A DNA stretch of 64,000 nt from Methylophilales bacterium HTCC2181 (GCA_000168995.1 AAUX01000001.1:1237186-1301185), one strand, 5' to 3'; positions 37,998 through 48,554 are shown, counted from the first letter of the stretch. Notes: a model not told the origin generated them from the letters alone. Numbers and translations are program-made.

Positions 37998-39852
37998 TAA
38001 GCTTCCTTACTTCGATTTGGCTTATATCACGAACAGCTCCTTTTGCAGCACTGGTCGTCGTCATCGCGTAGGCTCTAAGAGCGTCTGTAACCCTTCTTAT
38101 TCTTGGTTTTGGTTGCCATGCGTTCTCCTTCTTATTCATTTCTTCCCTTCTTTTTAATAGATCTTCATCGCTTAATTCAACATTAATTTTTCTGTTTGGA
38201 ATATCAATGCTTATTGTGTCACCCTCTTTAACTAGAGCAATGGCTCCACCTTCAGCTGCTTCAGGGGAGACATGGCCTATGCTAAGCCCTGATGTTCCCC
38301 CTGAAAATCTTCCGTCTGTTAACAAAGCACATGACTTACCTAAGCCTTTAGACTTTAAATAAGCTGTGGGATAAAGCATTTCTTGCATACCTGGCCCACC
38401 TTTGGGTCCCTCATAAGTAATGAGAACGATGTCACCTTGGACAATCTCATCTCCTAAAATTGACTCCACTGCAGCATCTTGAGACTCAAAGAGCCTAACC
38501 CTTCCTTTGAACTTCCAAATCTCCTCATCTACTCCAGCTGTTTTTACAATGCAGCCCTCTTTTGCAATATTACCGTACAAGATAGCTAGCCCACCATCTT
38601 GGCTATATGCATTATCTTTGCTTCTAATACAACCGGCCTTCCTATCCAAATCCAAAGATGGCCACAACTTTTCCTGACTAAAAGCTTCAGTTGTACGAAT
38701 TCCTCCGGGAGCAGCTAAATAAAAATCTTTTACTGAATCTTCTTTGGTTGTAACGATATCCCAATGATCTATAGCTTTGCCAAGTGTTTCATTATGGACA
38801 CAAAAAACATTTTCATGAATAATTTTTGCACGTTTTAATTCACCCAAAATACCATAAACACCTCCGGCACGATGAACATCCTCCATATGATATTTTGGTG
38901 TGGCTGGTGCAACTTTTGCTAAGCATGGAACATTACGAGATATACGGTCTATGTCTTGCATAGTGAAATCTACTTCCGCTTCTTTTGCAGCTGCCAATAA
39001 GTGCAAGACGGTGTTTGTCGAACCTCCCATTGATACGTCCAGACTCATGGCGTTCTCAAAGGCTTGTTTTGTTGCTATATTTCTTGGGAGAAAACGTTCC
39101 TCGTCATTCTCGTAGTATTTTTTAGTAATTTCAACAATTTTCTTTCCTGCTTCTAAAAACAATGCTTTTCTACTTTTATGGGTTGCGAGTGTGCTTCCGT
39201 TTCCAGGTAAACTTAAGCCAAGCGCCTCAGTTAAACAGTTCATGGAGTTCGCCGTAAACATCCCAGAACAAGAGCCACAAGTTGGACATGCCGATTCTTC
39301 GATCTCTTTTAATTCTTCATCAGACACACTCATATCGCCTGCACTAATCATGGGTGAAACTAGATCAATTTTTTGTACTTTATCTCCCCAATTAACTTTA
39401 CCCGCTTCCATAGGTCCGCCCGAAACAAAAATTACAGGGATATTTATTCGCATTGCAGCCATTAACATACCTGGTGTGATTTTGTCACAATTAGAAATGC
39501 ATACCATTGCATCAGCCCAATGAGCGTTAACCATATATTCAACACTATCAGCAATTAAATCTCGGCTGGGAAGACTGTAAAGCATACCATCGTGCCCCAT
39601 AGCAATTCCATCATCAACAGCTATGGTGTTAAACTCCTTAGCAACACCTCCGCTCCTCTCAATTTCTCTGGCTACTAACTGCCCCATATCTTTTAAGTGG
39701 ACATGTCCAGGGACAAATTGCGTGAAGGAATTTACAACAGCAATAATAGGTTTATCAAAATCTCCTTCAGTCATACCGGTAGCACGCCAAAGAGCTCTGG
39801 CGCCAGCCTGATTTCTTCCATGAGTAGTTGTTCTTGATCTATATATTGGCAT
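37987..39852 (-). CDS. ilvD: Dihydroxy-acid dehydratase
   Basis: Iron-sulfur enzyme (621 aa) of valine, isoleucine and pantothenate synthesis. The cluster-binding cysteines are in CISNCDK (Cys118 and Cys122) and [11 protein letters not shown] (Cys189, Cys192, Cys195), matching Cys122 and Cys195 of the E. coli enzyme. The length is the E. coli-type long form. It is followed by the mutarotase gene with an 11-bp overlap and is divergent from lgt. No attenuator is visible in the 51-bp upstream gap. Confidence 0.98.
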   Translation of the reverse strand: MPIYRSRTTTHGRNQAGARALWRATGMTEGDFDKPIIAVVNSFTQFVPGHVHLKDMGQLVAREIERSGGVAKEFNTIAVDDGIAMGHDGMLYSLPSRDLIADSVEYMVNAHWADAMVCISNCDKITPGMLMAAMRINIPVIFVSGGPMEAGKVNWGDKVQKIDLVSPMISAGDMSVSDEELKEIEESACPTCGSCSGMFTANSMNCLTEALGLSLPGNGSTLATHKSRKALFLEAGKKIVEITKKYYENDEERFLPRNIATKQAFENAMSLDVSMGGSTNTVLHLLAAAKEAEVDFTMQDIDRISRNVPCLAKVAPATPKYHMEDVHRAGGVYGILGELKRAKIIHENVFCVHNETLGKAIDHWDIVTTKEDSVKDFYLAAPGGIRTTEAFSQEKLWPSLDLDRKAGCIRSKDNAYSQDGGLAILYGNIAKEGCIVKTAGVDEEIWKFKGRVRLFESQDAAVESILGDEIVQGDIVLITYEGPKGGPGMQEMLYPTAYLKSKGLGKSCALLTDGRFSGGTSGLSIGHVSPEAAEGGAIALVKEGDTISIDIPNRKINVELSDEDLLKRREEMNKKENAWQPKPRIRRVTDALRAYAMTTTSAAKGAVRDISQIEVRKLNDH

Positions 39853-39903
39853 TAAGCTATCCTTATTAAAAAAATTGACTATATTTAACTTATAATTCCA
39901 GTT

Positions 39904-40692
39904 ATGTTAATTCACCCTCAAATTGATCCAGTTGCTTTAGGCATTGGTCCTTTAAAAATTCATTGGTATGGACTAATGTACTTTATTGGCTTCCTAAGCT
40001 TTATTCACTTAGGTAAAAAACAAATTATCAATAGGCATTGGTTTAACCTAAATGAAAAGATACTAGATGATACCTTTTTCTTTGGGGCAATTGGCGTCAT
40101 CCTTGGCGGAAGACTTGGTTACGTTTTATTTTATCAGCCTTTGTATTATTTTACACATCCCGATGAAATATTTGCATTTTGGCAGGGTGGGATGTCATTT
40201 CATGGTGGGCTGATCGGAGTTCTGCTTGGCATATATTGGACAACTCGAAAACACAACACCAAATGGCTTCATACGATGGATTTTATTGCGCCCTTAGTTC
40301 CATTGGGCCTTTTTTTTGGTCGTATTGGTAACTTTATAAATCAAGAATTATGGGGAAGACCTACAGACCTCCCTTGGGGAATGATTTTTCCGGTTATCGA
40401 TAGTGTACCAAGACACCCTTCACAAATATACGAAGCAATACTTGAAGGAATCATCCTTTTTACTATCCTATGGATATTTTCTTCTGAGGAGAGAAAGATT
40501 GGTCAGACTTCCGGGCTCTTTCTATTGCTTTACGGTGTGTTTAGATTTGGTATTGAGTTTACAAGAGAGCCTGATAGATTTCTAGGACTTTTGTTCTTAA
40601 ACCTAACTATGGGGCAAATTTTATGTTTACCAATGATTGGGATAGGTATTTATATTTTTCTTAAAAGTAAAGGACTCAACAACATCGATTAA
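39904..40692 (+). CDS. lgt: Prolipoprotein diacylglyceryl transferase
   Basis: Inner-membrane enzyme (262 aa) that attaches diacylglycerol from phosphatidylglycerol to the lipobox cysteine of prolipoproteins. About seven helices. The Lgt signature GRIGNFIN is at 139-146 with the essential Arg140, and His100 in [10 protein letters not shown] corresponds to E. coli His103. Its last 17 bp overlap the convergent ybdD-like gene. Confidence 0.97.
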   Translation: MLIHPQIDPVALGIGPLKIHWYGLMYFIGFLSFIHLGKKQIINRHWFNLNEKILDDTFFFGAIGVILGGRLGYVLFYQPLYYFTHPDEIFAFWQGGMSFHGGLIGVLLGIYWTTRKHNTKWLHTMDFIAPLVPLGLFFGRIGNFINQELWGRPTDLPWGMIFPVIDSVPRHPSQIYEAILEGIILFTILWIFSSEERKIGQTSGLFLLLYGVFRFGIEFTREPDRFLGLLFLNLTMGQILCLPMIGIGIYIFLKSKGLNNID

Positions 40693-40858
40693 TCTTAGAC
40701 CATTTCTCATCTAATTTATTTTTAAAGAATTGTCTTCTAGTTATTAGAGCTTTATTTTTGTGTTTTTTACAGGATAAATAATTTTCTAAATAAATATCAT
40801 ACTCATTATCGCCGCTGATGGTTCGGATTAGGTTCCAGGCTTTAAAAAAACTAAACAT
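40676..40858 (-). CDS. YbdD/YjiX (DUF466) family small protein
   Basis: A 60-aa basic protein matching the YbdD/YjiX family, which almost always follows cstA-type transporter genes. Characteristic features are [15 protein letters not shown] (about 15-29) and the [13 protein letters not shown] stretch with the family residues Cys-Cys at its end. Its start overlaps the cstA end by 8 bp. Function unknown; it may be needed for activity of the CstA/BtsT transporter. Its tail overlaps lgt by 17 bp. Confidence 0.85.
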   Translation of the reverse strand: MFSFFKAWNLIRTISGDNEYDIYLENYLSCKKHKNKALITRRQFFKNKLDEKWSKINRCC

Positions 40859-42875
40859 TTGTAACCTTTTTTCCTCTTTGCGTTCTAGATTGAATGGCTA
40901 TCCTGAAAACATCAAAGATCACTACCCATAAAATAATCACTAGAAATATAGTTATTCCAGCATCTAATTTCAAATTAAAAATAAGTTTTTCTGTAACGTT
41001 TAAATCTTTTGTTGGAAGATTACCTAAGTTTATCTTTTCTGTCATTGCGCGGGCAGCAGATAAAAATCCAATACGTACATCCTCACTGAATACTTTCTGA
41101 TAAGATGCTGAAGAAGTGACAATCAGAAGCCATGCCAAGGGAATAGCAGTAATCCAAGCAAAACGTATTTTTCCTGACTTAATAAGGATTGCTGTTCCTA
41201 CACTCAAAGCAATTGCTGCTAACATTTGATTTGCAATACCAAATAGTGGCCATAGAATATTTACTCCGCCATTAGGGTCAATGACTCCAATATATAAAAA
41301 ATACCCCCAGCAAGAAACAACAATTCCACTCGTCACAATTGTCGATGGCAGCCAGGAGGTTTGGCCCAGCTTAGGGTGAAAATTACTTAAAATATCTTGT
41401 AACATAAACCTCCCTACCCTTGTGCCAGCATCTAAGGTAGTAAGAATAAAAACTGCCTCAAACATAATTGCAAAGTGATACCACATTGCAAGCAAATGCT
41501 TACCAAAGGCGTTTGCAAAAATAGTAGCCATACCTACAGCCAATGATGGGGCACCACCAGTCCTAGCAAACAGTGTTTTCTCCCCCACATCATCAGCAAG
41601 CTGATTCATTTGCTCTACGGTAACAGCAAATCCCCAAGAATTAATTTTGGTTATTACTTCATGGGCCTCACTACCGACAATACCGGCAGGACTGTTTATT
41701 GCAAAAAAGACACCAGGCTCAAGAACACATGCTGCAACCATCGCCATAATTGCAACAAATGATTCGAGCAACATCCCCCCGTATCCAATCATTGGTATAT
41801 GCTTTTCGTTATCAATTAATTTTGGAGTCGTTCCGGAAGATATTAACGCATGGAAACCAGAGATTGCTCCACAAGCAATGGTTATAAAAACAAATGGAAA
41901 AATGCCGCCTCCGAAGATCGGACCTGATCCATCAACAAACTGAGTAATTGCTGGCATCTTAATTTCTGGCTGAAGAATTGCAATAGCTATAGCTAGAAAT
42001 ATAACGGTGCCTAATTTAACGAAAGTGGATAAGTAGTCTCTAGGGGCAAGTAACATCCATATAGGAAGAACTGCTGCGGAAAACCCATAGATAATAATAG
42101 CCCAGGCTAAAAATAATCCACTATGATCAAAATAGACTCTCATTGTTTCCGATTGATCAATAATGCTCCCAGCATAAACTGCCATCAGAAGCAAAAAAAC
42201 GCCAAGCAATGTAGCTTCAAGGATTCGTCCTGGGCGAATGAACCTCATATAGAACCCTACTATCATAGCTATTGGGATAGTCGCTGCAACCGTTGATGTA
42301 GCCCAAGGACTATGTTTCATTGCATTGACAACAATCAATCCAAGAACGGCTATCAATATAATCATTATCATAAAAGTGCCTATCAATGACGCTATGCCAG
42401 CAAGAACACCTAACTCCTCCTTAGCCATTTGCCCTAAACTTTTACCATTTCTCCTCACCGAAAAGAAAAGGACAGTCATATCCTGGACAGCACCACCAAC
42501 AACGGCGCCAACTAAGATCCATATAGTGCCTGGAAGATATCCAAATTGCGCTGCAAGTGTAGGGCCAATCAATGGTCCAGGACCAGCAATAGCGGCAAAA
42601 TGGGTTGCAAATACCACCCACTTATTAGTGGGGAGAAAATCCCTTCCATTATTCAGTCTAACTGCAGGAGTTTGTCGAAATTCATCTAATACAAAAACTT
42701 TGGATGCAATCCAGGCGGAATAAAATCGATAAGAAACCATATAAATGCATACAGCTGCCGTAATGAACCATAACGCATTTATTGATTCTTCTCTTTCAAG
42801 TGCAATGAGTGAAAAAGCAAAAGCTCCTAACAAAGAGATACAAAACCAAACTATTTTTTTTATACTATTACTCAT
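40851..42875 (-). CDS. cstA: CstA/BtsT family carbon starvation (pyruvate/peptide) transporter
   Basis: Large integral membrane transporter (674 aa, about 16-18 helices) of the CstA family, whose E. coli members BtsT and CstA import pyruvate. The N-terminal CstA motif region (RLNNGRDFLPTNKWVVFATHFAAIAGPGPL, shortened here to its key part AIAGPGPLIGPTLAAQFGY) is intact, as is ISGFHALISSGTTPKLI. The DUF4161-type C-terminal part is present. It is translationally linked to a DUF429 gene upstream (1-bp overlap) and to ybdD downstream (8-bp overlap). Confidence 0.93.
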   Translation of the reverse strand: MSNSIKKIVWFCISLLGAFAFSLIALEREESINALWFITAAVCIYMVSYRFYSAWIASKVFVLDEFRQTPAVRLNNGRDFLPTNKWVVFATHFAAIAGPGPLIGPTLAAQFGYLPGTIWILVGAVVGGAVQDMTVLFFSVRRNGKSLGQMAKEELGVLAGIASLIGTFMIMIILIAVLGLIVVNAMKHSPWATSTVAATIPIAMIVGFYMRFIRPGRILEATLLGVFLLLMAVYAGSIIDQSETMRVYFDHSGLFLAWAIIIYGFSAAVLPIWMLLAPRDYLSTFVKLGTVIFLAIAIAILQPEIKMPAITQFVDGSGPIFGGGIFPFVFITIACGAISGFHALISSGTTPKLIDNEKHIPMIGYGGMLLESFVAIMAMVAACVLEPGVFFAINSPAGIVGSEAHEVITKINSWGFAVTVEQMNQLADDVGEKTLFARTGGAPSLAVGMATIFANAFGKHLLAMWYHFAIMFEAVFILTTLDAGTRVGRFMLQDILSNFHPKLGQTSWLPSTIVTSGIVVSCWGYFLYIGVIDPNGGVNILWPLFGIANQMLAAIALSVGTAILIKSGKIRFAWITAIPLAWLLIVTSSASYQKVFSEDVRIGFLSAARAMTEKINLGNLPTKDLNVTEKLIFNLKLDAGITIFLVIILWVVIFDVFRIAIQSRTQRGKKVTNV

Positions 42876-43561
42876 TAATAATAAATTTTGCTCTTTAGAG
42901 TTTCTGGATTTTTTGGGACATAGGACGCTACTTTATCGAGTATTTTTTGCGTTGACCATAATACAGCTATAGCATCTAAAATATCATCATCATTAACATC
43001 TTTTTTTTTAAACTTATCTCTAGTCTTAGAAAAATTAAATGATGGGTAGTATTGCATAATTAAACTAATACGCTTGATAGATCCCTCTTTAGTCTTTTTT
43101 TTCTCAGTTATAATTTCCATATTATTCATAGCCATAAAGCTTAGTTCCGGATGTACTTCGTACAATTCTAAATCTAAATTAACAGCACAATAAATTTTCC
43201 GGGCTTCTTTAATTTTCTTAAATAGAAACCAAGCTTGTTTGGAGATCTTTTTTTTACATACTTTATAGTTTATCGCACATGCTTCTAAGTAGTTTTTTGC
43301 TGATAGGGCCTGAATACATGGCGGTGTAAATATAGTAGAGGACCTAAATTTGAGCAACCCCCTTGCTTCATATTCAGCAAGTCTAAAACCGTTGTTATGA
43401 AGCTCAAGAGGGATATCAATTCCAGCTACGATTGGTTTTTTAGTCATACTTGGAAGTTGATCCAGGCTATTGATCAACCAAAGATCAACATTAGTGTTTT
43501 CACTTTTTACAGCAACAAGCCAACCATACTTACATCCATCAATCCCAAAAACTGTCTTCAT
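42875..43561 (-). CDS. DUF429 family protein (RNase H-like fold)
   Basis: A 228-aa soluble protein of the DUF429 family. It opens with FGIDGCKYGWLVA and has GIDIPLEL, two Asp-containing strands expected in an RNase H-like fold, and the conserved RSSTIFTPPC and SFMAMN segments. No function is established for the family. It is the first gene of a DUF429-cstA-ybdD run with a TAATG junction to cstA, an odd partnership for a transporter. It is divergent from coaBC. Confidence 0.85.
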   Translation of the reverse strand: MKTVFGIDGCKYGWLVAVKSENTNVDLWLINSLDQLPSMTKKPIVAGIDIPLELHNNGFRLAEYEARGLLKFRSSTIFTPPCIQALSAKNYLEACAINYKVCKKKISKQAWFLFKKIKEARKIYCAVNLDLELYEVHPELSFMAMNNMEIITEKKKTKEGSIKRISLIMQYYPSFNFSKTRDKFKKKDVNDDDILDAIAVLWSTQKILDKVASYVPKNPETLKSKIYY

Positions 43562-43616
43562 ATTTGTTATACTTTCATTCTAATTAAATTACTTCAACTA
43601 AGATGTTAACTTAACT

Positions 43617-44816
43617 ATGCTTACAAAAAAAATTTTACTTGGTGTGACCGGAAGCATTGCTGCCTATAAAGCCGCAGAGCTAATCAGGCTGCTTAGGAAA
43701 GATGGTTATTTTGTTCAAGTAATAATGACAAAATCAGCTAAAGAGTTCATAACGCCTCTTACGCTTCAAGCTCTTTCTGGAAATCCTGTGCTAGAGAACA
43801 TGTGGGGGCCGGATGAGGGAAACGGTATGGAACATATTAATTTGTCACGTACTGCTGATCTTATTCTAATTGCTCCTGCCTCGGCAAATTTTATAGCTAA
43901 AATTGCTAACGGCTTAGCTGATGATCTTCTTACAAACTTATGCTTAGCCAGAAAGTGTCCTTTATTAGTTGCCCCTGCTATGAATATTGAAATGTTTTCT
44001 AATAGTTCTACACAACGCAATTTAGCAACCATAAAAAAAGATGGAGTTCATGTTTCTGGTCCAGATCATGGCGATCAAGCTTGTGGTGATTTTGGTATGG
44101 GTAGACTCATAAATTATGAATCACTTATGCTTGATATTAAGAGATCTACCTCAGGCCTTTTATTTAAAGGTAAAAAAATCCTAATCTCTACAGGAGCAAC
44201 TGTTGAAAAAATAGATGATGCTAGAGCTATAACTAATCTAAGCTCTGGGTTTATGGGCTTATGTTTAGCAAATGCAGCATATGAATTTGGTGCAGATGTT
44301 ACTGTCATAAAAGGGGTTAGCTCACATAGTATTCCATCATGCATAAAATCAATAGATGCTCGAAATCATAATGAAATGCATGAGGCAATTACTAGCAATG
44401 TGCGGGGAGCTGATATATATATTAGTGTAGCTGCAATATCCGATTATAAGCCTATTAGCAACGATGGAAAGATTAAAAAAAGTAATAGCAAAATCACTCT
44501 AAATTTAATGCCCACGCAAGACATTCTTGGATCTATCGGTCGTGAAAATGGAAATACCTTTTTAGTTGGCTTTGCTGCAGAATCATCTAACCTTATAAGC
44601 AATGCAAAAAAGAAGCTTAAATCCAAAAATCTTGACATTGTAATTGGAAACTTAATAAGTCAGTCAATGGGTAAATCATCTGCAGAAATTATTATAGTTG
44701 ATAATGAAGGTGAAAAGATTCTTCCGGAAGCGCCAAAACCTGAGTTAAGTAAAATTATTCTTAGGCATATACATAAAACTTTTTCAAAAGAGAAGAGCTA
44801 TGAACCTATCAGTTGA
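43617..44816 (+). CDS. coaBC: Bifunctional phosphopantothenoylcysteine decarboxylase/synthetase
   Basis: Two coenzyme A pathway activities in one chain (399 aa). The N-terminal flavoprotein CoaC has [16 protein letters not shown], the catalytic His73 in MEHINLSR, the PAMN motif at 120-123 and the active Cys156 in [10 protein letters not shown]. The C-terminal CoaB ligase domain begins around residue 190 with [15 protein letters not shown]. Equivalent residues in the E. coli enzyme are His75, Asn125 and Cys158. It overlaps dut by 17 bp, the standard proteobacterial coaBC-dut arrangement. Confidence 0.97.
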   Translation: MLTKKILLGVTGSIAAYKAAELIRLLRKDGYFVQVIMTKSAKEFITPLTLQALSGNPVLENMWGPDEGNGMEHINLSRTADLILIAPASANFIAKIANGLADDLLTNLCLARKCPLLVAPAMNIEMFSNSSTQRNLATIKKDGVHVSGPDHGDQACGDFGMGRLINYESLMLDIKRSTSGLLFKGKKILISTGATVEKIDDARAITNLSSGFMGLCLANAAYEFGADVTVIKGVSSHSIPSCIKSIDARNHNEMHEAITSNVRGADIYISVAAISDYKPISNDGKIKKSNSKITLNLMPTQDILGSIGRENGNTFLVGFAAESSNLISNAKKKLKSKNLDIVIGNLISQSMGKSSAEIIIVDNEGEKILPEAPKPELSKIILRHIHKTFSKEKSYEPIS

Positions 44817-45252
44817 TTACAAAATTTTAAACCCCTTAATTACCTCGCATATACCGAATTATGCCTCCAAAGGTGCGGCGGGGCTTGATCTTAGAGCTTG
44901 CGTAGAGCAATCATTGTTGATACGTCCTGGAGAAACTGAACTAATACCTACAGGCATTTCAATTTTTATTAAAGACCCTAATTATGCAGCCTTAATACTT
45001 CCAAGATCAGGGCTGGGTCATAAGCATGGTATTGTTCTGGGCAATCTGGTTGGCTTAATTGACTCAGATTATCAAGGAGAATTGTTAGTATCGTGTTGGA
45101 ATAGAGGTGATAAGGAGTTTACAATCAATTCCTTGGACAGGATAGCTCAATTAGTTCTCGTTCCTGTACTCCAACCATCATTCAATTTAGTTGAGGAGTA
45201 TGAGAATACCGAAAGAGGTGAGAGTGGTTTTGGTAGCACTGGAAAAGCTTAA
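44800..45252 (+). CDS. dut: dUTP diphosphatase
   Basis: Trimeric dUTPase (150 aa) that hydrolyses dUTP to dUMP and keeps uracil out of DNA. The five motifs are present: AAGLDLRAC (I), [10 protein letters not shown] (II), [11 protein letters not shown] (III), [10 protein letters not shown] (IV) and the P-loop-like [11 protein letters not shown] at the C-terminus (V). The ATG at 44800 has AAGAGAAGAG directly upstream and overlaps the coaBC end. Confidence 0.97.
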   Translation: MNLSVDYKILNPLITSHIPNYASKGAAGLDLRACVEQSLLIRPGETELIPTGISIFIKDPNYAALILPRSGLGHKHGIVLGNLVGLIDSDYQGELLVSCWNRGDKEFTINSLDRIAQLVLVPVLQPSFNLVEEYENTERGESGFGSTGKA

Positions 45253-45259
45253 AAAAGAC

Positions 45260-45289
45260 TTGAAAAGACAGTGCTTTATGTGGTTTAAT
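45260..45289 (+). promoter_or_regulatory. Candidate promoter of rpmB-rpmG
   Basis: TTGAAA (45260-45265) and TTTAAT (45284-45289), spacer 18 bp, lie 37 bp before the rpmB start. It overlaps a possible stem-loop (45263-45302) with AAAAGAC/GTCTTTT arms, so the same DNA may serve as the dut terminator and the rpmB promoter. Confidence 0.4.
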
Positions 45290-45302
45290 AAGCGTCTTTT
45301 TT
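45263..45302 (+). terminator. Possible terminator of coaBC-dut (imperfect hairpin)
   Basis: Outer arms AAAAGAC (45263-45269) and GTCTTTTTT (45294-45302) can pair, with an inner GCTT/AAGC helix and a long loop, ending in a T-run. The loop is large, so the signal is weak compared with the other terminators here. Confidence 0.35.
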
Positions 45303-45326
45303 GAAGAAATATTAGAGGTATTAAAA

Positions 45327-45563
45327 ATGACTCGTGAATGCGAAGTAACTGGTAAAAGACCTGTTTCAGGAAACAATGTCTCTCATGCCAACAATAGAAC
45401 AAGAAGGCGATTCTTACCTAATCTGCACAACCGCAGAATCTGGGTAGAGACAGAAAATAGATGGGTTTCAATGAGAATATCCAGCGCAGCCCTTCGTACA
45501 ATTGATAAATTGGGCATTGACGCAGTTATTGCAAAAATGCGATCTGATGGCAAAAAAATCTAA
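45327..45563 (+). CDS. rpmB: Large ribosomal subunit protein bL28
   Basis: Ribosomal protein L28 (78 aa). It begins [23 protein letters not shown] and has [14 protein letters not shown], both fully typical. Only one cysteine remains, so this is the zinc-free form. It forms a two-gene operon with rpmG, 9 bp downstream. Confidence 0.98.
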   Translation: MTRECEVTGKRPVSGNNVSHANNRTRRRFLPNLHNRRIWVETENRWVSMRISSAALRTIDKLGIDAVIAKMRSDGKKI

Positions 45564-45572
45564 GGAATTAAA

Positions 45573-45728
45573 ATGAGAGAGAAAATACGATTGAATTCAA
45601 CGGCTGGAACTGGTCATTTTTATACCACAACAAAAAATAAAAAAACAATGACAGAAAAAATGGAAATCATGAAGTTTGACCCGAAAGCCCGAAAGCATGT
45701 ACTTTATAAAGAAAATAAGATTAAATAA
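45573..45728 (+). CDS. rpmG: Large ribosomal subunit protein bL33
   Basis: A 51-codon gene directly after rpmB. The product begins [20 protein letters not shown], contains [14 protein letters not shown] and ends [11 protein letters not shown], the pattern of bacterial L33. There are no cysteines, so it is the zinc-independent type. A strong terminator follows 5 bp after the stop. Confidence 0.97.
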   Translation: MREKIRLNSTAGTGHFYTTTKNKKTMTEKMEIMKFDPKARKHVLYKENKIK

Positions 45729-45733
45729 ATACT

Positions 45734-45762
45734 AAAAAAAACCAGCTTTGCTGGTTTTTTTT
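45734..45762. terminator. Intrinsic terminator of rpmB-rpmG, probably bidirectional
   Basis: AAAAAAACCAGC and GCTGGTTTTTTTT form a 12-bp A/T-flanked stem with a TTT loop. It lies between rpmG and the convergent mscS-type gene and can act in both directions. Confidence 0.9.
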
Positions 45763-45770
45763 ATGCCTTT

Positions 45771-47048
45771 CTATTTAAAATCTTTAACATTCTCTACATG
45801 AATTACTCTTTGTGGAAATGGTATTTCGATACCCTTAGCTTGGAACTCTCTCCATATCTCTTTGTTAATATCAGATTTTAATCTATAGGTTCCTTCTTCA
45901 GCATCCTCAATGTAAAAAACGAGCTTTAAATCTATTCCACTTTCACCAAAATTCATCAAATATACCGTTGGCTCAGGGTCATCCTTAATAACTCTTTCTT
46001 GCTGATTACAACTACTTAGCATTATTTCGGTTGCCAAATCAACTGATGAGCTATATCCGACCTGTATATCAATCCACACCCTTACCTTCCGATCTGATGC
46101 TGTATGGTTAATTATATTTTCTGCAATTAAAGTTTCGTTCGGAATTATCACTTCAACACCATCTAACTTCCTTAGAACTGTATAACGTGATTTTATTGAA
46201 TCAACAATTCCATAATGTTCGCCAATAGTTAAAATATCTCCAATTTGCAACGATTTATCAAGTAAAATTGTGAAACCAGATACGTAGTTACTCGCAATTT
46301 TTTGCATACCAAAAGCCAAACCAACGCCAAATGCACCGCCAAACACCGAAAGAAAAGTCAAATCTAAGCCTATAGTATCTAAGGCCACTATTATCGCAAT
46401 AACATAAAGGGCTATTCGGACTATTTTATTGATCATTACTCTTCCGCTTAGGCCAATCTGAGTCACTTTCATCAGCCTATTCTCAATAAACCTACTTAAT
46501 GTCATGGCTGATATGACGGAGAGAAAAATCCCTGCTAAAAGTTGTAGCACTAGGAGTACAGAAAATTCCTTATCCCCGAATCCAAACGTAATAGATTGAA
46601 GTGAGCTCGAAATTGGAGCCAGGAACCCAAAAAGATGAAGCACAACAGTTACCCATAGAATAGAGCTTAGAAAATTTTGGTACGCATTTAGCAAAGGATT
46701 TGGGTGAAGGATATATTTGACCAAATACACCACTAGTCTTATAACTATTAATGCTATTAATAAAGTTTGGATAACGTGCAGTATATTGACGGTTTGGTAA
46801 GGCATAAGAATACAGCCTGATAGCCAGACTACAATTAAAAAAATGAATGGGCTCACAATTTTACCTATGCCTTCGCCTAAGGCCTTCCAATTCCCTTTGC
46901 TTCTTTCGACAATCTTCCTCATGATCCATTTATTTGTCAAAAAGACAACAAATCCCGCCACTATTAGAGCGGCGGCTTGCATAAAAAAACTCACTGACAG
47001 TAAGTAATCCACATTAAGGTTATTTTTAATAAAATCAAATTTGTTCAT
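45771..47048 (-). CDS. MscS-family mechanosensitive ion channel
   Basis: Membrane channel (425 aa) with about five or six helices before the conserved MscS pore and cytoplasmic domain. The pore-lining helix region is FGVGLAFGMQKIASNYVSG (about 240-258), followed by the beta-domain GDILTIGEHYGIVDSIKSR and the C-terminal FPQRVIHV common to the family. It would release solutes under hypo-osmotic stress. It lies 7 bp downstream of mgtE on the same strand. Confidence 0.9.
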   Translation of the reverse strand: MNKFDFIKNNLNVDYLLSVSFFMQAAALIVAGFVVFLTNKWIMRKIVERSKGNWKALGEGIGKIVSPFIFLIVVWLSGCILMPYQTVNILHVIQTLLIALIVIRLVVYLVKYILHPNPLLNAYQNFLSSILWVTVVLHLFGFLAPISSSLQSITFGFGDKEFSVLLVLQLLAGIFLSVISAMTLSRFIENRLMKVTQIGLSGRVMINKIVRIALYVIAIIVALDTIGLDLTFLSVFGGAFGVGLAFGMQKIASNYVSGFTILLDKSLQIGDILTIGEHYGIVDSIKSRYTVLRKLDGVEVIIPNETLIAENIINHTASDRKVRVWIDIQVGYSSSVDLATEIMLSSCNQQERVIKDDPEPTVYLMNFGESGIDLKLVFYIEDAEEGTYRLKSDINKEIWREFQAKGIEIPFPQRVIHVENVKDFK

Positions 47049-47055
47049 ATCTGTA

Positions 47056-48492
47056 CTATAACAAAACTAGGGTTGCCAATCCTAAAAATATAAAGAATCC
47101 ACCACTATCTGTCATTGCTGTTATCAATATACTAGATCCAACAGCTGGGTCTCTTCCAAGCTTTGTCAATATGAGCGGGATCATAACTCCCATTAAAGCC
47201 GACAGTAATAAATTTAAAATCATTGCTCCTGTCATGACGTAGCCTAAATAAATGTTGTCATAGAGGATGTAAGCAAAAACACCAAGAACTCCACCCCATA
47301 AAATCCCATTGAGCAAGGCCACGCCAAGTTCTTTGTAAATTAATCTCTGTACATTAGAAAAAGACACCTGGCCAAGTGCAAGGCCCCTTACAATCATTGT
47401 TGTAGTTTGATTCCCTGAATTTCCACCTATACCTGCAACAATAGGCATTAATGCTGCCAAAGCAACCACTTTTTCAATAGACCCCTCAAAGATTCCAATC
47501 ACACGTGAGGCAATTAGGGCCGTTACTAAATTGATAGCTAACCAAGCCCACCTATTACCAACAGATTTCCAGATTGAAGAAAATAAATCCTCTTCTTCTT
47601 TTAATCCAGCCATAGAAAACTTTTCATTTTCTGCATCCTCTTTGATGAAATCCACTACCGCATCAACTGACAGCCTTCCAATAAGCTTCTTATTAGCATC
47701 AACTACAGGGGCAGTAACAAGGTCATACCTTTCAAAAGCATCCGATGCCTCTTCTGCTGAATCGTCAGGGCTAAATAAGACAGTGTCAGATGACATAACA
47801 TCTTGAACTTTAATTTTTGGACTATTTACAACTATCACTTTCAGTGGAAGCACTCCAAGGATTGAAGCATCTCTGTCTACGACAAATAATTTGTCAGTGC
47901 TGCTTGGTAATTTTTCTAGCTTTCTTAAATAACTCAATACAACCTCAAGGCTAACATTCTCACGAATTGTAATTACATCGTAATCCATTAAAGCCCCTAC
48001 TGTATCTTCAGGGTAAGAAAGTGCTGACTCCAACCTTTCCCGATTTTGAACATCAAGGCTGTCTAAAAGCTCCTGTAGGACGTCTTCTGGTAAATCCGAG
48101 GCTATATCAGCAAGCTCATCAGTGTCTAACTGTTCAGCAGCGGCTAATAGCTCTGTAGAGTCCATATCTGCAATCAGTGTTTGCCTTACGACATCTGATA
48201 CTTCAACCAAAATATCACCATCGTTCTCGGTTTTAACAAGATCCCAAACAATCAATCTTTGCTCAATAGGTAATGATTCTAGAATATCTGCAATATCGGC
48301 GGGGTGGAGGCCTGCTAAAAGACGCTTAAGCGTATTGGTATTCTGCTTATTAACTAAATTCTTGATAAGCTTTTGCTTGGGAACATCTTGTTTTTCTACC
48401 AAACCCTCTACAATCTTGTGCTTTTCGAGTAAATTATTAATTTGCTCAATTATCTCACCTAAACTTTCTTTTCTTTCATTGTCATTTTTCAT
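47056..48492 (-). CDS. mgtE: Magnesium transporter MgtE
   Basis: Mg2+ channel/transporter (478 aa). The N-terminal superhelical domain (repeats such as LAGLHPADIADILESL) is followed by two CBS domains (about 170-290) that sense Mg2+, and a C-terminal block of five helices. The pore segment carries GIGGNSGNQTTTMIVRGLALG. All regulatory and pore regions are present. Its C-terminus is followed 7 bp later by the channel gene. Confidence 0.95.
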   Translation of the reverse strand: MKNDNERKESLGEIIEQINNLLEKHKIVEGLVEKQDVPKQKLIKNLVNKQNTNTLKRLLAGLHPADIADILESLPIEQRLIVWDLVKTENDGDILVEVSDVVRQTLIADMDSTELLAAAEQLDTDELADIASDLPEDVLQELLDSLDVQNRERLESALSYPEDTVGALMDYDVITIRENVSLEVVLSYLRKLEKLPSSTDKLFVVDRDASILGVLPLKVIVVNSPKIKVQDVMSSDTVLFSPDDSAEEASDAFERYDLVTAPVVDANKKLIGRLSVDAVVDFIKEDAENEKFSMAGLKEEEDLFSSIWKSVGNRWAWLAINLVTALIASRVIGIFEGSIEKVVALAALMPIVAGIGGNSGNQTTTMIVRGLALGQVSFSNVQRLIYKELGVALLNGILWGGVLGVFAYILYDNIYLGYVMTGAMILNLLLSALMGVMIPLILTKLGRDPAVGSSILITAMTDSGGFFIFLGLATLVLL

Positions 48493-48554
48493 ATAAATAT
48501 TTTATTCTAGTATTTCCTATTTGAAGAGATTACAATATTTTCATCTTTAATAGG

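Noticed and set aside
39875..39904. TTGACT and TATAAT just before lgt as a promoter giving a leaderless transcript
   Set aside because: The spacer is only 10 bp, and the -10 would place the start at the ATG with no -35 at the right distance.
42325..42723. Open frame of 132 codons antisense to cstA, plus neighbouring antisense frames in the same gene
   Set aside because: Membrane-protein genes often give open antisense frames; composition (Thr/Pro/Ile) and lack of start signals argue against coding.
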